Translations under genes and position numbers: made by a program
In this document: piece after piece, positions 41,701-45,440 of the stretch
Layout: each line of letters begins with the position of its first letter
Position numbering within the stretch: the first letter of the stretch is position 1
Notes under the pieces: generated by a model
Database searches by the model: none
Told to the model about the DNA's origin: nothing
Seen by the model: only the letters and a program-made list of their open reading frames with translations
Assembly: GCA_021768625.1 (NCBI GenBank)
Contig: JAETUM010000014.1
Location: 1-51,316, forward strand
Direction of reading: 5' to 3'
Length of the DNA stretch: 51,316 nt
DNA from: Candidatus Stoquefichus sp.
GTDB taxonomy: Bacteria > Bacillota_I > Bacilli_A > Erysipelotrichales > Coprobacillaceae

Positions 41701-42693
41701 ATTTTCAATGATCTAGAAATCTATGGAACAATAGATGGACAGGATGTTGTTTATGGCTATAAGGTTAAGATTGAAGAGATACCAAATGGATATGATGTCA
41801 CAAAATATCAAGTGAACAATCATGAAGATGATAGTGACATGAATGTGAAGACAGGATATCTAGAAGAAAAGGGAGCACTTATCGTATTAGCAGATAAGGC
41901 AGATGAAACAACAAGCTCAGTATACAATATTGGTGGATATAACATATCACATGGACATTCACAAGATGACTTAGATGGTGGATTGGTACCATATGGACAA
42001 GGAATGTTGCAAGGAGTCGTATTTGAAGATAACAATAAAAATGGAATCTTTGATGGCGATGAAAATGTAGTTGAGGGAGCAATTGTATATCTAGATTATC
42101 TGGTAGAAGATAGTGGAGAACAATCAATAAGTGTAGATAAGAATATGGTCTATGAAAATGGAACATATCAAAGCTTCAAGAATATGAAGTCAACAACAGA
42201 TGAACAAGGAATATTTACATTTAAAAATTTACCAATAGTTGATGAAAACAACAATGTTTATCAATATCGTTTACGTATGTATAAACCAGATGGAACAGAA
42301 TTTACAACAGTCTATCCATTCAAAGGACAGGCACAAGGTAAAAAGAACATATATGGAGGAAGAGTTACAAAAGCAGAAGATGTTCGTGAAAACGAAGGAA
42401 TTACAAAGGATATCTTATTGGCTCAAAAGAAAGGTGAAGATAATTACTATCATCTTGAATGGGAAGTAGAAGGACAAGAATATACACGTATCTATTTAGG
42501 ATATTATAGGGAAAAGAATCTTGATATCGAGATAGAGGATGTCTTAAATGAATCATATCCAAAATATCCGTCACAGCCAAAGACAAGTGATTCTTCACAA
42601 CCAGAGATATTATGCGCAATGATGTTAGTTTCAGGACTATATATGACATATCAAGTGCTTGTATACAGACGTAGAAGAAGGGAAGCAGAGTAA
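20782..42693 (+). CDS. Giant cell-wall-anchored surface protein (about 7,300 residues) with SdrD-B-like repeats
   Basis: An uninterrupted 21.9-kb frame encoding 7303 residues (about 820 kDa). The ATG at 20782 is used, with GGGGAGG upstream. Order: signal peptide or membrane segment (about 8-35); N-terminal region (to 650) with DUF11-like beta features; three tandem repeats of about 193 residues (about 651-1225); a very long Asn/Tyr/Asp-rich region (about 1225-5250) with scattered DUF11-like segments; eleven SdrD-B-like modules (about 5251-7240) carrying D-x-D-Y-D-G loops; a sortase-like signal QPKTS (7265-7269), a membrane helix and the tail RRRRREAE. It is probably a surface adhesin or stalk. 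SdrD-B modules bind calcium and stiffen such stalks. No enzymatic motif was noticed. The 3' part of the gene uses more ATA, AGA and ATC codons than the 5' part. Confidence 0.9.
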   Translation: MKNNIKLVFDKLWKIIVVLAMIITGLTIMDNVADAVTDIGRPSVHFVMEHFSGGITPTDSEGNPQSNTSLISRGMGHGVTVNLVIDPDFTIGSAHGLHYNLQLPYFYYVSGNLITTFDINDVPSDQKDESGKPLMGVGAIVRESKGADVDEGDEFYGESTIEGSQMVLESGNPLYVQVELFFYGDVPENAGATVSLGGGYEKYEDEDQVQHTIQFQTAPGVTTKAKYNLICSNLQWDTKITQVTPANVLWDKYNYLVYKVEVENKSEEDTSYFSAYGFGVKVPTSDDENAYGLLRKEAMKWIYNPDGDPIENTSFTNQDRENDFVGVPGQGGILIYDVTDIDEEELAEWDIESFSNMSKYKSLPYNYTINSMVTYRETDEEVRKGEKKVYYFAIPMATNIPNYAINSLYTRMYTTIYFGTGNAYSWSKTTNVTGKFDAPKEDFTHNKYVEENGKQVKKKIVPIGSNVDYYLGNFKNTGNIPVFNTYVVDTLPDKFDLQKISIELNIHEEEDEPQLKDWFSDPCYVYFEFLNSKTDKKEYVSMGTFAPDANASTDDIAVWSYNAKDVVKNYLQSHKDLSFTGCFKIDFKERINVKEELDGRIVVNGNVNSRDVFVNQLDTHFEKWHYVPPVATSEDGFEGGYTKTPKKVSTTEATIETSPAIPLIDVDAYQKKNDGTYAYSDLEKVPVHGPNVGYRYKLGNGSISDMIPGIFKSGSFLLSTSSTSPKGFITDKIIFSKDLVEKSAQIETITLYFSDGTNKVLSNVDTSILTIDANGNYVLDKTAWDGKTLSNFEVKVSKFVAETQLGNNVFIDVDGSTNIVKPVKVKGSLETVYNDVNADKKATSEATLETSAAIPLIDTDAYQKKTDGTYTYGDLVKVPVQSSDIGYRYKLGNNSISDMIPGIFKSGDFLLNSSGSYSQGYITDEIIFSKELIDNVATIDSITFHFSDGTTKTLSSITTSMFTVDEDGHYVLDKSAWDSKILLNFEVEFSKFNSQIALNDDVFIKTNGNTNVVKPVRVTGSFETQYNDASVDKKVTSNATLDTQPAVPVINVDTFRNVNGTYTYNDPTEAPMGLPNAGFRWRLADNSISKMIPGLMKSGNLLVSTGADSDGTKRYGFITDTLTLSKKLVEISQIHSVTLYMNDGTSSILTLDDFTVDANGNYVLNKDSWSGTLSHFEVQFDEFDVHTTITNDVYIQVEGSPNIVEQLRVTGSFETQYDDTTVNRKSTETGTLNVGTIWLELSGYSFSEDDNTKSGTNTASNRNGAQSVVNSLTVANKKENTGYDFTIVNNSVAPVGDAEVKIELPSVGKKPTIGTVVKGFNTKEIKISNYVDITKIEEVKLYDYDQSVTDTPAKVISLADLKKDGDSLIIDEDMLKGLERLKTIVIVCKDYAGQEDLSNLKKMNIRITGVSDWFEDLDAKLTITPSHISMKSRAISLIDRLHVDKPRLDVHANLSYYNNTPEKSTATNANTDGNEMHLAIPYDRDFKYRVSVENKTISVLDDVDLIIDVPVNNKNAANGEANTGFHTTKVVINENLLKQFKELDYITFYDIDVPGAGTRFNYDKDTNKLVTVDGKELTIVDGKIEISEKTLNEWGINHLGKVIVSGQKVILKDATTDNAWIDFYGFSDSLFGTTNRMTVNANNYLDGIRDYPNELPPVNAVDHASAYVSKMYFDTTIVAGYVENPNNANRFEKVSTSTEHVRANYYTCSSSFGDNSELDVGYKALGSFMVDFRQYLNVNYDYPVDVGQPTYDNYIWQEHRDWPWVYTQSLNTAANVNLTVNLPSNSFDAYYLKVDPRAKDYFNSITVIRKDGTKYVVNRSDWQDNSVETNSQGKSFFRINLLTNEEQKRYETVGSGVNNDIYYKELKDYVVSNPITQIIINLDINEDEAVNETTAKNPDYGTWYVANDQKTKYMFEVTGRFYEEGQSVATVSTDMIVGGDRGNNTTRTGYKAKERSISGKDTGANKTDWSYKNQYRRYWPTTYSCAWADSYYDAADLNSTAKVYVYRENNYVMKGVHDNPTVNYDDNVKYANYNEFAVSFYRGIQSTNNSGNNHDYLAGNGGWAYQDAFDWSGKHAYSDLVVLKDTLPAIRPDATTGYYGFLTQKIFVSSQLYKYVDKIKLQKKQVNESGAATALADADKYITLSKSDLKASTTKSGYYEILINYGTNDNPATNEIVLGKDQFIENYEITLKDLPGNGDYARELTNNSQRVTVDAHGNQNNVDIFVGGEVYLVRGIHPVEDALNKITSTTYKEVTREPDAKVTTKLQDSYEDGYMRGYRLPFQAGFDITSMNNRDIYDYDTTGAGKNLNPTNAPYEVKIWNRTDTNQDAGKSSTIKTATVTNTMHSSYRLKHINIPKEFIDGDWFNVSQLTLNYNGHSINLSLADLKKNDGGYFTLDSSSNNYVFDVNKYVREHVSEFATYGVANTTDTYVREQVTSFVIVFQSANIDLKNDDTVLKGGQYLSPDKTDKPAFTYDGIYVDRNTTDIAVDQWTEDSRPTVINDRFDYWSGTSLTNTVNVGFVASNLNAEAYQGNLSGTDPDDYYRIQNLVGTMIVNMSRGSLVNGVNSFAYDRDKKATSTEQLAVDSGHLLPDDYIEYHLTVGAKEDSKLPIYHPDVRFTAPKGQRIVGWKIETPFNQTTKISNEDITATVKDGTTDLPFEKDKVYSLVGIEDHYIETNYKELNISVGDLTKSDEFNLVQPGDKVKITVITQLTNETPAFEGVKVEQAKFEAAANPKHTYSQYMIHHETGGAGSGYCDSTNAYHSHDGIYYYRYDKDFYRVNGNPYTGQTYTSEVRSGVQFFDNTQNLGIEYSYNSNLYHFDRQGMTIKSYGANKTAVTNNTLHTLDSATFTMAFLSESNGRFYKGFDLTEKPTFTYPTNMVENRPIKVEYCYFDDDSFVEEGVYANTATETWIEEENIVFADELLEEDKAAGKRLARDAVKIRWTYYDIPAKGTDGNIITFASATNPFVLNGEGRYRDIRTDAQKQTTPYADRYTMKLDTNYVFTHKHSEDLDNTIGDETNTAYFEESLQFTGSGSTTKIIARERPILTLHTQIFDSEENASEAYNASKAQKTGYRPNDIVWFKTTVLNHALTAAQADTGIQGALLDPIIYDKIPEYITTSGLDNNQITIVWYDKDGNPKDVPNYEIKKRVVNDVADYGGDMITTKADTDGSGKGDGHAFADLYSNNNTETTSINYNLYSIEFEKGTRLEIGEKIEVHYSATIREENLPLAYSTRGDKTFVDYYPKMGEYTQRGSGYESSYGYTASSYPYIGRFDNNPSEYYGSIEKFSNDNVMMDMNYLQHDVGLSGTRNPNIDKYEYLKDSYVYMPGTSNDGTGINDNYGGSNGYLKDFDMCVTSYQQQTRYVPTLTVNKLDQLPQSESYVNPANNRARDYYSRLLSLRNRSYDWQDVESHEDAVIWTQSRTHLQTAWLATSSQMYSQTGNYLSGTEYIPTAWSGKADPHYNYTRGDYSGDDNWRHKLYRDDNVTALEYDQNYMSRIGAYNYGDWDLTSGIEFIYVLPRGVEPRLNDDGSLDLSSLKGYILNGGDSKNPSYSQIDSSNIHVSVLQKAGEDNGYYSPNVMQDPIINQYLNRTTHNYANEEKKYYTSEDGTPWVLKVTVNQPLKKWFNRKTDTGYMMLIDIPTHVYKTNPSEYWYDEVMARPLDVNDQDSLYYQIYDVTSYWGNNLPRSSDFISTQYAGMDYMWNSYYYAYGVGNDGRTYFLNGSPNTPYINGMNISNREVSSQNNVDDAGGKEKFASGKRNTYASTGTRAHMRKPVMRTWTTVGNNNIEGRNLSEYYVNGVGDNSKLHIHVENKYYMNDSAPDHDWYYQNHYQKVYHNYSVDGGSMGTLYYPVVTDILPAGIVPKDEDGHLFTEDNDANKLKTLNWSISDRDGVSVDEKDLYDAIVEYVELESEEDEGKVEGRYKVTFVPKSKDVRDEKKAKITSGSTRIFSFDFFTKKSPSKKTKTGSNDDLLFQYQKNHNYISSQLDNFKFLIDSDMSGNPYWVGNVFKAYWGTYYQYYLNPSPGDNRKDSVYAEYQYYSNTPQYRLSGGVIPNSKVTNSLGTYSLLDATDEGGNKRYSENQEMQLEDYSSIRWKLLLNDKDFNRNDSDSTTDAEITTIDTGIHTSNRIRVKHPGIENVSYVSKTPAVNDTDLGGRSPEGYSKKKYEYYPNKETYMQYGDNLYYNVKVSNHSTSDTDYTHKGNVLHSKIHVTFVLPSIVSYRKNDDDRFYVIYTDSNGQKQKVTFKELEESGYTVNLVKQEINDDGTETVVFDIITSGENTKEKITYQDFVDGYKLPGYFGTGDSFVFGIKTVIDHIGASDTLLIDEKAWDDNYRADTYVSLHDNDGTYLQEMYPDGQFDKVDEQDISGANYIRKTIDDLDNGIDLDLDDEKDIYASDVTAKVTVLKPEAVVRVDTSVSRVLITNPDAEIVVAEDPTVKGARKMTIYVDEAINKEGAVPEFIIDYRIPFHGKSEGSREEATINDNDIYPYVYAIGTGKWMIPESAGSEEYRKELADHLKVHVYALVSENQPAVDDVSYQIPGEETGNWIELTDKAGVSIDENHIIDLSDEHADIRNKIYQLRYVVTADSDRKNTEETRKYVVPKGFRLDIDADPNQDGNQEMDDIDPKHHNLDKLPDSVVSDILFDTSGNIKDINKVGNAAFVITTATHTKEENQHVNHFAKVWARYDDTQIGTLSESSRAGYYISREIPTLQVDLSVNYFKRQSRTNEDGVREYYYSWVPNFVIDSSSSMLRYSATLSNLTQEQIIGADLDGEPDNATNPQLATVLPYVQDISNIKDSSSPNLYNYKFYKYVEYAGDDSKTESISKGYESTDRLIASESTWTWHIEDEEGNIIENSGVKNVNLRMYDKAVDLTNLQRRVMTWDFQGTLQPGQKIVIDYMVPISTKENGVVSSSLLECKSYGFKEGTFNPYIPISDNANETYALELDTRDINDNELMKSEITLVKSLGGLSFASNKSFTRIKTSHSEYGSGLTASGNGNTRPSVVPEGSDYSFTTTILNPDSMENDEGYKHPIIYDVLPFVGDRTLITDTPRNTKWRGYIYLDSIEAEKQYGTSSGVKTEKLVDGKTVQVWVGPFRKENGKITALEISDLPDFEKTKDKEFYKSIYGETASAIAEKQKYFVRLSELLALKSSNPEQFEELQRSVQAVYAEPSSDFVLKGATKFTVTYSMKAPLNLPMYPEYVTEDDADLKKKVADHSGWNTFAAQSEDEPTTESPQAGVYLDAPADKGYIGHYVWLDESFNAQFTDEGEYFKRDADGRWLFSKATKDLDYDGKLDDPGINGVKVELLSEKGYPVNRLGEPVVEVDGKYLIIDENTGKIALSTSGQPTYTIYGPEYYITEKDAYGNNGYFIISNITPGKYKLRYTFLEGKYDEHTLTTRTLGTTGTVTGVDVYRQGDHLPDLGNKGVGDSPSDYKEVNGLVVQTKEAIQIDAIGTDPSTYKAYDEKMTSYDVGIAHSYIYGGYAWFDESPDPNNPEQTISDGIMDDGERRLENVDIQFYEVDEDGTRKETYDGNGEIAKVTTDENGYFEIALYPYKSYVAIADTSRLKDKVYKPTPFTITTNPLERADDNDQEMDKNKKNVSFIFKTGPVIDEATGKPIMTDKKSHGKFIKLGFGFVEAGKGFIGKNIFNDKNYDGIRNQYTDAQGNVVSEPGIDGINLILEQYYYDTVDNKWKYVEDGDRTLISSGGAYIFQNVRTTYTSEEDEIYLAGYRVKLDTSTIPEGYTPTKYYMGNGVLDSDLPVDSNDRYRYLSDILIIADDVTDNPIGDNILEVNGRIYDTSDGIMILDNDAGFTTMDKSVIRGKVWDDKNYDGQQNQYQNADGDDVDEEGISGIELQLVPYYYDNSWKALGSDVNDAYRQKVTTDKNGNYQFTGVPSYITIDNKDYIVSYKIKVVSDISQIDYAVSRYHVGNKSTDSDLIKETMLLNESSDYIIVAKKVADTNDQATINKDYGKETLGNHTMFIHNKLGYFDKNKVVNVKGYDAGLKAFEKDSIAGRVWEDKDYNGIMDETESGIPAVELKLDRYYLDTKTSKWIKDTDFNKENVTTDANGDYKFEDLDTYAYIEGQYYLAGYKVSVVTEPDRAVYGITLYRQETEGRNSDLRKDLSLNESNEYIIIADETKTPKNNPYIIEYDNKEYDLIEAKAMNEYDAGYIKYPVSKITGSVFEDLDYDGLLNGEDGFLDSLKEAIVDNKIIITATAYYYDDGWKLYQPEGADNQTYTAEVTSADSDGKYEIEVPTQFNVDGTSRLAGYKLNVNIVPDGYHMTKYLKNKGIGDSSLIKNDEVYEITKTGHKTGYLGKLEEEYKGIIVAANPVDKETLKDNVNMQEGYDVARGRTLKDYNAGYTKIQTSAIEGISFEDINYDGIYDSNIDEILSNAQVGIKRYYYDNGEWILDNEAAIDPNTGEELSEYYQTLTTDEKGYYKFDNLPTYKQMSEDDKDIRLYGYTVWYLGGIDSLAVTKYQINNGINDSALQVDSNQIVKKDGSIPEMKNGYTIVAEKVEDIEDESLSYVVEGYDIADGRTRQNYNLGFTNYQEGIIEGKAFIEEDYNGIFDEHDKGLADIEVGIKRYIYNPNTKEWALAQDEEQEYFATTKTDSEGYYKFQDLGTYTSVNGVKYLYGYKVWLIKGLEETPVTKYQTNHGINDNALMVETNQIVKKDGNIPEIKDGYIIVADKPEDLSNVDPFYTIDGYDIIAAKRRDNYNIGYVPYQMGSIEGMAFDDLDYDGIFTAEDRVLKGVEIGLKCYYYDSEDKKWHEAGAMPIEGESSQEQYIAITETDDKGYYIFDELPSFIQISETERYLYGYELWMLSEDGDRLITKYQMNNGERDSATIAATHQVIKKDKTLPEMKEGYIIIGDNIKGQTDVNTRYVIEGYDIVKGAHRIEYNMGFVPKEKYHIQGNIWEDLDYDGIDNDDKKMKGIEVTLERYYFLNGEWQEMEEKTTMETDAQGNYIFNDLEIYGTIDGQDVVYGYKVKIEEIPNGYDVTKYQVNNHEDDSDMNVKTGYLEEKGALIVLADKADETTSSVYNIGGYNISHGHSQDDLDGGLVPYGQGMLQGVVFEDNNKNGIFDGDENVVEGAIVYLDYLVEDSGEQSISVDKNMVYENGTYQSFKNMKSTTDEQGIFTFKNLPIVDENNNVYQYRLRMYKPDGTEFTTVYPFKGQAQGKKNIYGGRVTKAEDVRENEGITKDILLAQKKGEDNYYHLEWEVEGQEYTRIYLGYYREKNLDIEIEDVLNESYPKYPSQPKTSDSSQPEILCAMMLVSGLYMTYQVLVYRRRRREAE
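22732..24456 (+). repeat. Three tandem about-577-bp repeats in the giant gene
   Basis: Copies begin at about 22732, 23308 and 23887. Each encodes a unit with EATLETSAAIPLID, GYRYKLGNxSISDMIPGIFK, FITDxIIFSK, and a closing VKPVKVKGSLET. The first two copies are very similar; the third is diverged (GFRWRLADNSISKMIPG). The unit likely forms one beta-sandwich pair in the stalk. Confidence 0.85.
36532..42520 (+). repeat. Eleven SdrD-B-like modules in the C-terminal stalk
   Basis: Modules begin at about 36532, 37228, 37704, 38239, 38821, 39331, 39901, 40456, 40981, 41530 and 42001, 470 to 700 bp apart. A typical unit runs: EGxxFEDLDYDGIFD, GIKRYYYD, TTDExGYYKF, YGYKVW, VTKYQxNNGINDSAL, GYIIVADK, EGYDIAxGRxRxNYNxGF. 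The first strands and TTDExGYY motif match SdrD-B/CnaB folds. The VTKYQ...NDSAL...IIVADK block, seen in about eight modules (3-10), is not part of the SdrD-B pattern I know. Confidence 0.8.
42574..42690 (+). other. Sortase-like cell-wall sorting signal (QPKTS)
   Basis: QPKTSDSSQ, then a hydrophobic stretch (ILCAMMLVSGLYMTYQVLVY) and RRRRREAE. The architecture is that of an LPXTG signal, but the pentapeptide has Gln at position 1 and Ser at position 5. This is nearer the NPxT(N/S/G) motifs of class B sortases. Confidence 0.7.
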
Positions 42694-42713
42694 AAGGGGG
42701 GATAACCCCTTTT
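42692..42713 (+). terminator. Hairpin overlapping the giant gene's stop codon
   Basis: AAAAGGGG-GGATAA-CCCCTTTT, a perfect 8-bp stem whose left arm starts within the TAA stop (42691-42693), followed by TCTTAT. It may be a weak terminator, an RNA-stabilising 3' structure, or a translational block on the next gene. Confidence 0.55.
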
Positions 42714-42728
42714 CTCTTATATAAGATT

Positions 42729-44102
42729 ATGGATAAAAAGAAAAAAGTAGGAATAATTATCATAGGAATATGTATCCTATGTCTCATAGTACATTTTGTC
42801 TTTCCACAGAAGAATAAGTATCTTATATATGAAGGTAGTGGACAAAAGGTAAATAAAGACAAGAAAAATGAAAATGATATTCTGTACATAGGAGTCAGTC
42901 AGACAACAGATAGTATACATCCATATAAGCAAGATAATGAGACTATGGATATACTTCTGGACCTTGTGTATGAGCCATTGATATATGTTAAAGAAGATGC
43001 AAGTATCAAATATGTGAATGCAGAAAAGATTACCTTTGAAAAAGAAGGGAAAGAAGCTCATATCAAGATCAGTAGCAATAAGGTATTTAGTGATAAGACG
43101 GCATTAACAGCTGATTTGATTATAGAGTCATATCAGTGGTTTATGGGACAGGATACAGCCTATAGTGAAATATTAAGAAATGTAGAAGAAATCAAGAAAA
43201 TAGATAATGAGAATTTAATAATGAGATTTAAAGAAGTCAATCTTGACAATATAAAGGCATTAACAATGCCAATCGTGTATCAGCAGGATAAAAAGAGTTA
43301 TTATGGAAGTACCTTCTTGGGAACAGGAGCATATCAAATCAGTCAGCTGAAGAGTCAGCAGGGAATTATCCTAGAGAGAAATAAAGAGTCGCAAAGGAAA
43401 GAAGAATATGAGAAGATAGTGCTAAAATCAATAGACTATAGGAATATAGATACAGTTATTATGAAGCAGGAGATAGATATGTTTTCCATCAATAAAGGAG
43501 AGCATTTTGAAAAAATTAAAGAAAGTGGAGCATATGATGTCTATGAGTTGGAAGAAAAACAAAAGGGATATTATTTAGTCTATAACATCAAAGAGGAAAG
43601 CATTAGAAATGCAATAGCTCATATGGTAGAAGGAAAAAGATTTTTTGAAGATACACAAGAGAAAGGAATCTATTCATCAGGGATTGTATCTGCCTATAAG
43701 GAAGGAGCGAATTATTATTCATTGATAAAATCAGGAAGCCTTAAAGGATTAAAAACAATAAAGATACGACATGATATAGATGGAGTATCATTAGGAATTT
43801 ATCAAAATCTTTCAGAAACACTTAATAAAGAAGGAATAGAATGTCAAGAAGTAAGAGTAGCAATGGAAGGATATAAAGGATTCAAGGAGGATATATTGAT
43901 ATATCAAGGGAATTATAAAGAAGCTATAACTGAAGAGAATATTAAAGAGTTTTTTAAAGATAATTCTCAAATGGATATAGAGGAATATTATAAATATCTT
44001 GAGGAATATTTATCTAGAAAGAATATCATGACACCATTAAGTAAGGAAACAAAGTGGATAGCAAGTTTAACGACGAAAGATACGCTAGACTTCTTTGAAT
44101 AA
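42729..44102 (+). CDS. Membrane-tethered family-5 solute-binding protein, orphan
   Basis: The 457-residue product has one N-terminal membrane helix (about 7-26, VGIIIIGICILCLIVHFVF) with no lipobox; C16 and C18 lie inside the helix. From about residue 50 it matches the SBP_bac_5 fold of oligopeptide/dipeptide-binding proteins: LYIGVSQTTDSIHPYK, DLVYEPLIYVKEDASI, FSDKTALTADLIIESYQWF, GTGAYQI. Typical members are about 540 residues, so some surface elements are missing. No permease or ATPase gene is near. It follows the giant gene by 35 bases, and codon use is like the giant gene's 3' end. No Shine-Dalgarno is seen within 15 bases of the ATG. It may be a receptor or adhesion partner rather than a transporter subunit. 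Confidence 0.75.
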   Translation: MDKKKKVGIIIIGICILCLIVHFVFPQKNKYLIYEGSGQKVNKDKKNENDILYIGVSQTTDSIHPYKQDNETMDILLDLVYEPLIYVKEDASIKYVNAEKITFEKEGKEAHIKISSNKVFSDKTALTADLIIESYQWFMGQDTAYSEILRNVEEIKKIDNENLIMRFKEVNLDNIKALTMPIVYQQDKKSYYGSTFLGTGAYQISQLKSQQGIILERNKESQRKEEYEKIVLKSIDYRNIDTVIMKQEIDMFSINKGEHFEKIKESGAYDVYELEEKQKGYYLVYNIKEESIRNAIAHMVEGKRFFEDTQEKGIYSSGIVSAYKEGANYYSLIKSGSLKGLKTIKIRHDIDGVSLGIYQNLSETLNKEGIECQEVRVAMEGYKGFKEDILIYQGNYKEAITEENIKEFFKDNSQMDIEEYYKYLEEYLSRKNIMTPLSKETKWIASLTTKDTLDFFE

Positions 44103-44170
44103 AAATATAAAGTTCTATATTAAGTTTAAAATTGTATATGTTCTTAAATAGAAAAGCTTATGATTTGATA

Positions 44171-44203
44171 AAGAGATTCAATTTAATTTGAATCTCTTTT
44201 TTG
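44171..44203 (+). terminator. Terminator after the solute-binding protein gene
   Basis: AAGAGATTCAA and TTGAATCTCTT, an 11-bp perfect stem with a 6-base loop, then six T's. The rest of 44103-44317 shows no gene. Confidence 0.8.
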
Positions 44204-44317
44204 TTATTTTCTTATTATCAATTTAGTGTTTTGAGAAATTATTTGTTATTCTAGAGAAAGAATAGAACAGGATTGAATAACGAAAAAAGCTTTATAGAAT
44301 ATGGAGTGATATAAGTA

Positions 44318-45241
44318 TTATTCTTTTTGTTGAAACCTTTTAGCAAGATTTTCAATTTGTTCTTTAGAAATACCAAATCTTTGGCAAAGATCTTCTACAT
44401 AATGATTTAATTCATCAGGAGATTTATTTCTTAATTCATTTTCATCAATACCAAGCATATTCATCATACTTTTCATTTGTTCAAACATTCTTGGATTACT
44501 TTGTTGATATTGATGCATTATATCATCATAATAATTTTGAGCATTATGAAAAGCTTGTTCTTTTTTGTTATTGATCTCTTCTTGTATATTTATAAGCATA
44601 TCAACCTCATCACTATCTAATCCTAAATCATTAAAATAATTGATAGCTTGTTGACATAAGATTTCTAATTCATATTGATAATTTTCATCATCTAAAGATT
44701 CAATAATTTGTAAATTTTGATAAAATTCATTGATTTGTTGCTTTTGAAATGAAGTTAATTCTAGATCTTCATATTCATTATTCTCAATATCATGTAATAC
44801 AAGATTAATATAATGTTCTATTTTTTCATACATTGTCATTTGAAAGTCAATATCAATATTTGTAAGATGTGAAAGAGCATCAATAAAATTTTCGATATCA
44901 ATATTTTCATCTTCTATAAAATACTCATTATCATTTGTCTTGATAATTCCTTTTACATTTTGATGTCGATGTTTCTCAAGTGAAAGGGAAAGTATATCTT
45001 TAAATCTAAAAGATCCTTTTTGATTGAGTTGAAAATAAATATTATCTAAATTGATAATCATACCTGTACTTCCATTTTGTTCATGGCTTGTATCAACAAA
45101 AATCACAATATCTAATATTTGATTGTTTCCATATAAATAGATAGCATTTCCTATTTGTTGAGGAACGTTCTGGTATATATAATATTGTCCTTTTTTTACT
45201 ATCCTTTCATTAATATAAAATAATAAGTCATCTTTAGTCAT
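44318..45241 (-). CDS. Unknown acidic cytoplasmic protein divergent from the AAA/TelA operon
   Basis: The 307-residue product has no signal peptide or membrane helix. The N-terminal 120 residues look beta-rich (QNVPQQIGNAIYLYGNN, GMIINLDNIYFQL), the middle is helical and acid-rich, and the C-terminal 80 residues contain MFEQMKSMMNMLGIDENEL and FGISKEQIENLAKRF, resembling small helical nucleic-acid or protein-binding motifs. AAAGGATG precedes the ATG. It is divergent from the AAA gene with 199 bases between, which suggests a functional or regulatory link. I do not recognise a family. Confidence 0.7.
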   Translation of the reverse strand: MTKDDLLFYINERIVKKGQYYIYQNVPQQIGNAIYLYGNNQILDIVIFVDTSHEQNGSTGMIINLDNIYFQLNQKGSFRFKDILSLSLEKHRHQNVKGIIKTNDNEYFIEDENIDIENFIDALSHLTNIDIDFQMTMYEKIEHYINLVLHDIENNEYEDLELTSFQKQQINEFYQNLQIIESLDDENYQYELEILCQQAINYFNDLGLDSDEVDMLINIQEEINNKKEQAFHNAQNYYDDIMHQYQQSNPRMFEQMKSMMNMLGIDENELRNKSPDELNHYVEDLCQRFGISKEQIENLAKRFQQKE

Positions 45242-45407
45242 AAAATCATCCTTTCTTGTTTATTCTATCAATTTTGTTAAAAAAAGAAAATACTATTTCT
45301 CATATGAAATGTAAACTGTAGATTGCAATTTTATAGAAAGTTGTCGTGTAAAGAAGCAATTTAGATATTTGGTAAAGAAAACATAGATTTATGTTTATTG
45401 AACATGA

Positions 45408-45413
45408 TATAAT
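45408..45413 (+). promoter_or_regulatory. Putative -10 box of the AAA/TelA operon
   Basis: TATAAT 28 bases before the ATG at 45441. The matching -35 region (about 45385-45390) is poor, so an activator or alternative sigma factor may be involved. I saw no further element in the divergent gap 45242-45440. Confidence 0.4.
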
Positions 45414-45440
45414 AGAAGCAATAAAGGTTGAGGGAATATT

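Noticed and set aside
36532-42520. CRISPR-like or non-coding tandem array
   Set aside because: The repeats are 470-700 bp coding modules with diverged sequence and one continuous reading frame, not short identical repeats with spacers.
20782-42693. Multi-modular synthetase (NRPS/PKS) as an explanation for the giant frame
   Set aside because: No adenylation, condensation, ketosynthase or carrier motifs were seen; export, SdrD-B-like repeats and a sorting signal show a surface protein.
42401-43061. Minus-strand frames across the giant gene's end and the binding-protein gene
   Set aside because: They are hydrophobic shadows of Glu/Lys-rich coding sequence on the other strand, with no ribosome sites or family resemblance.
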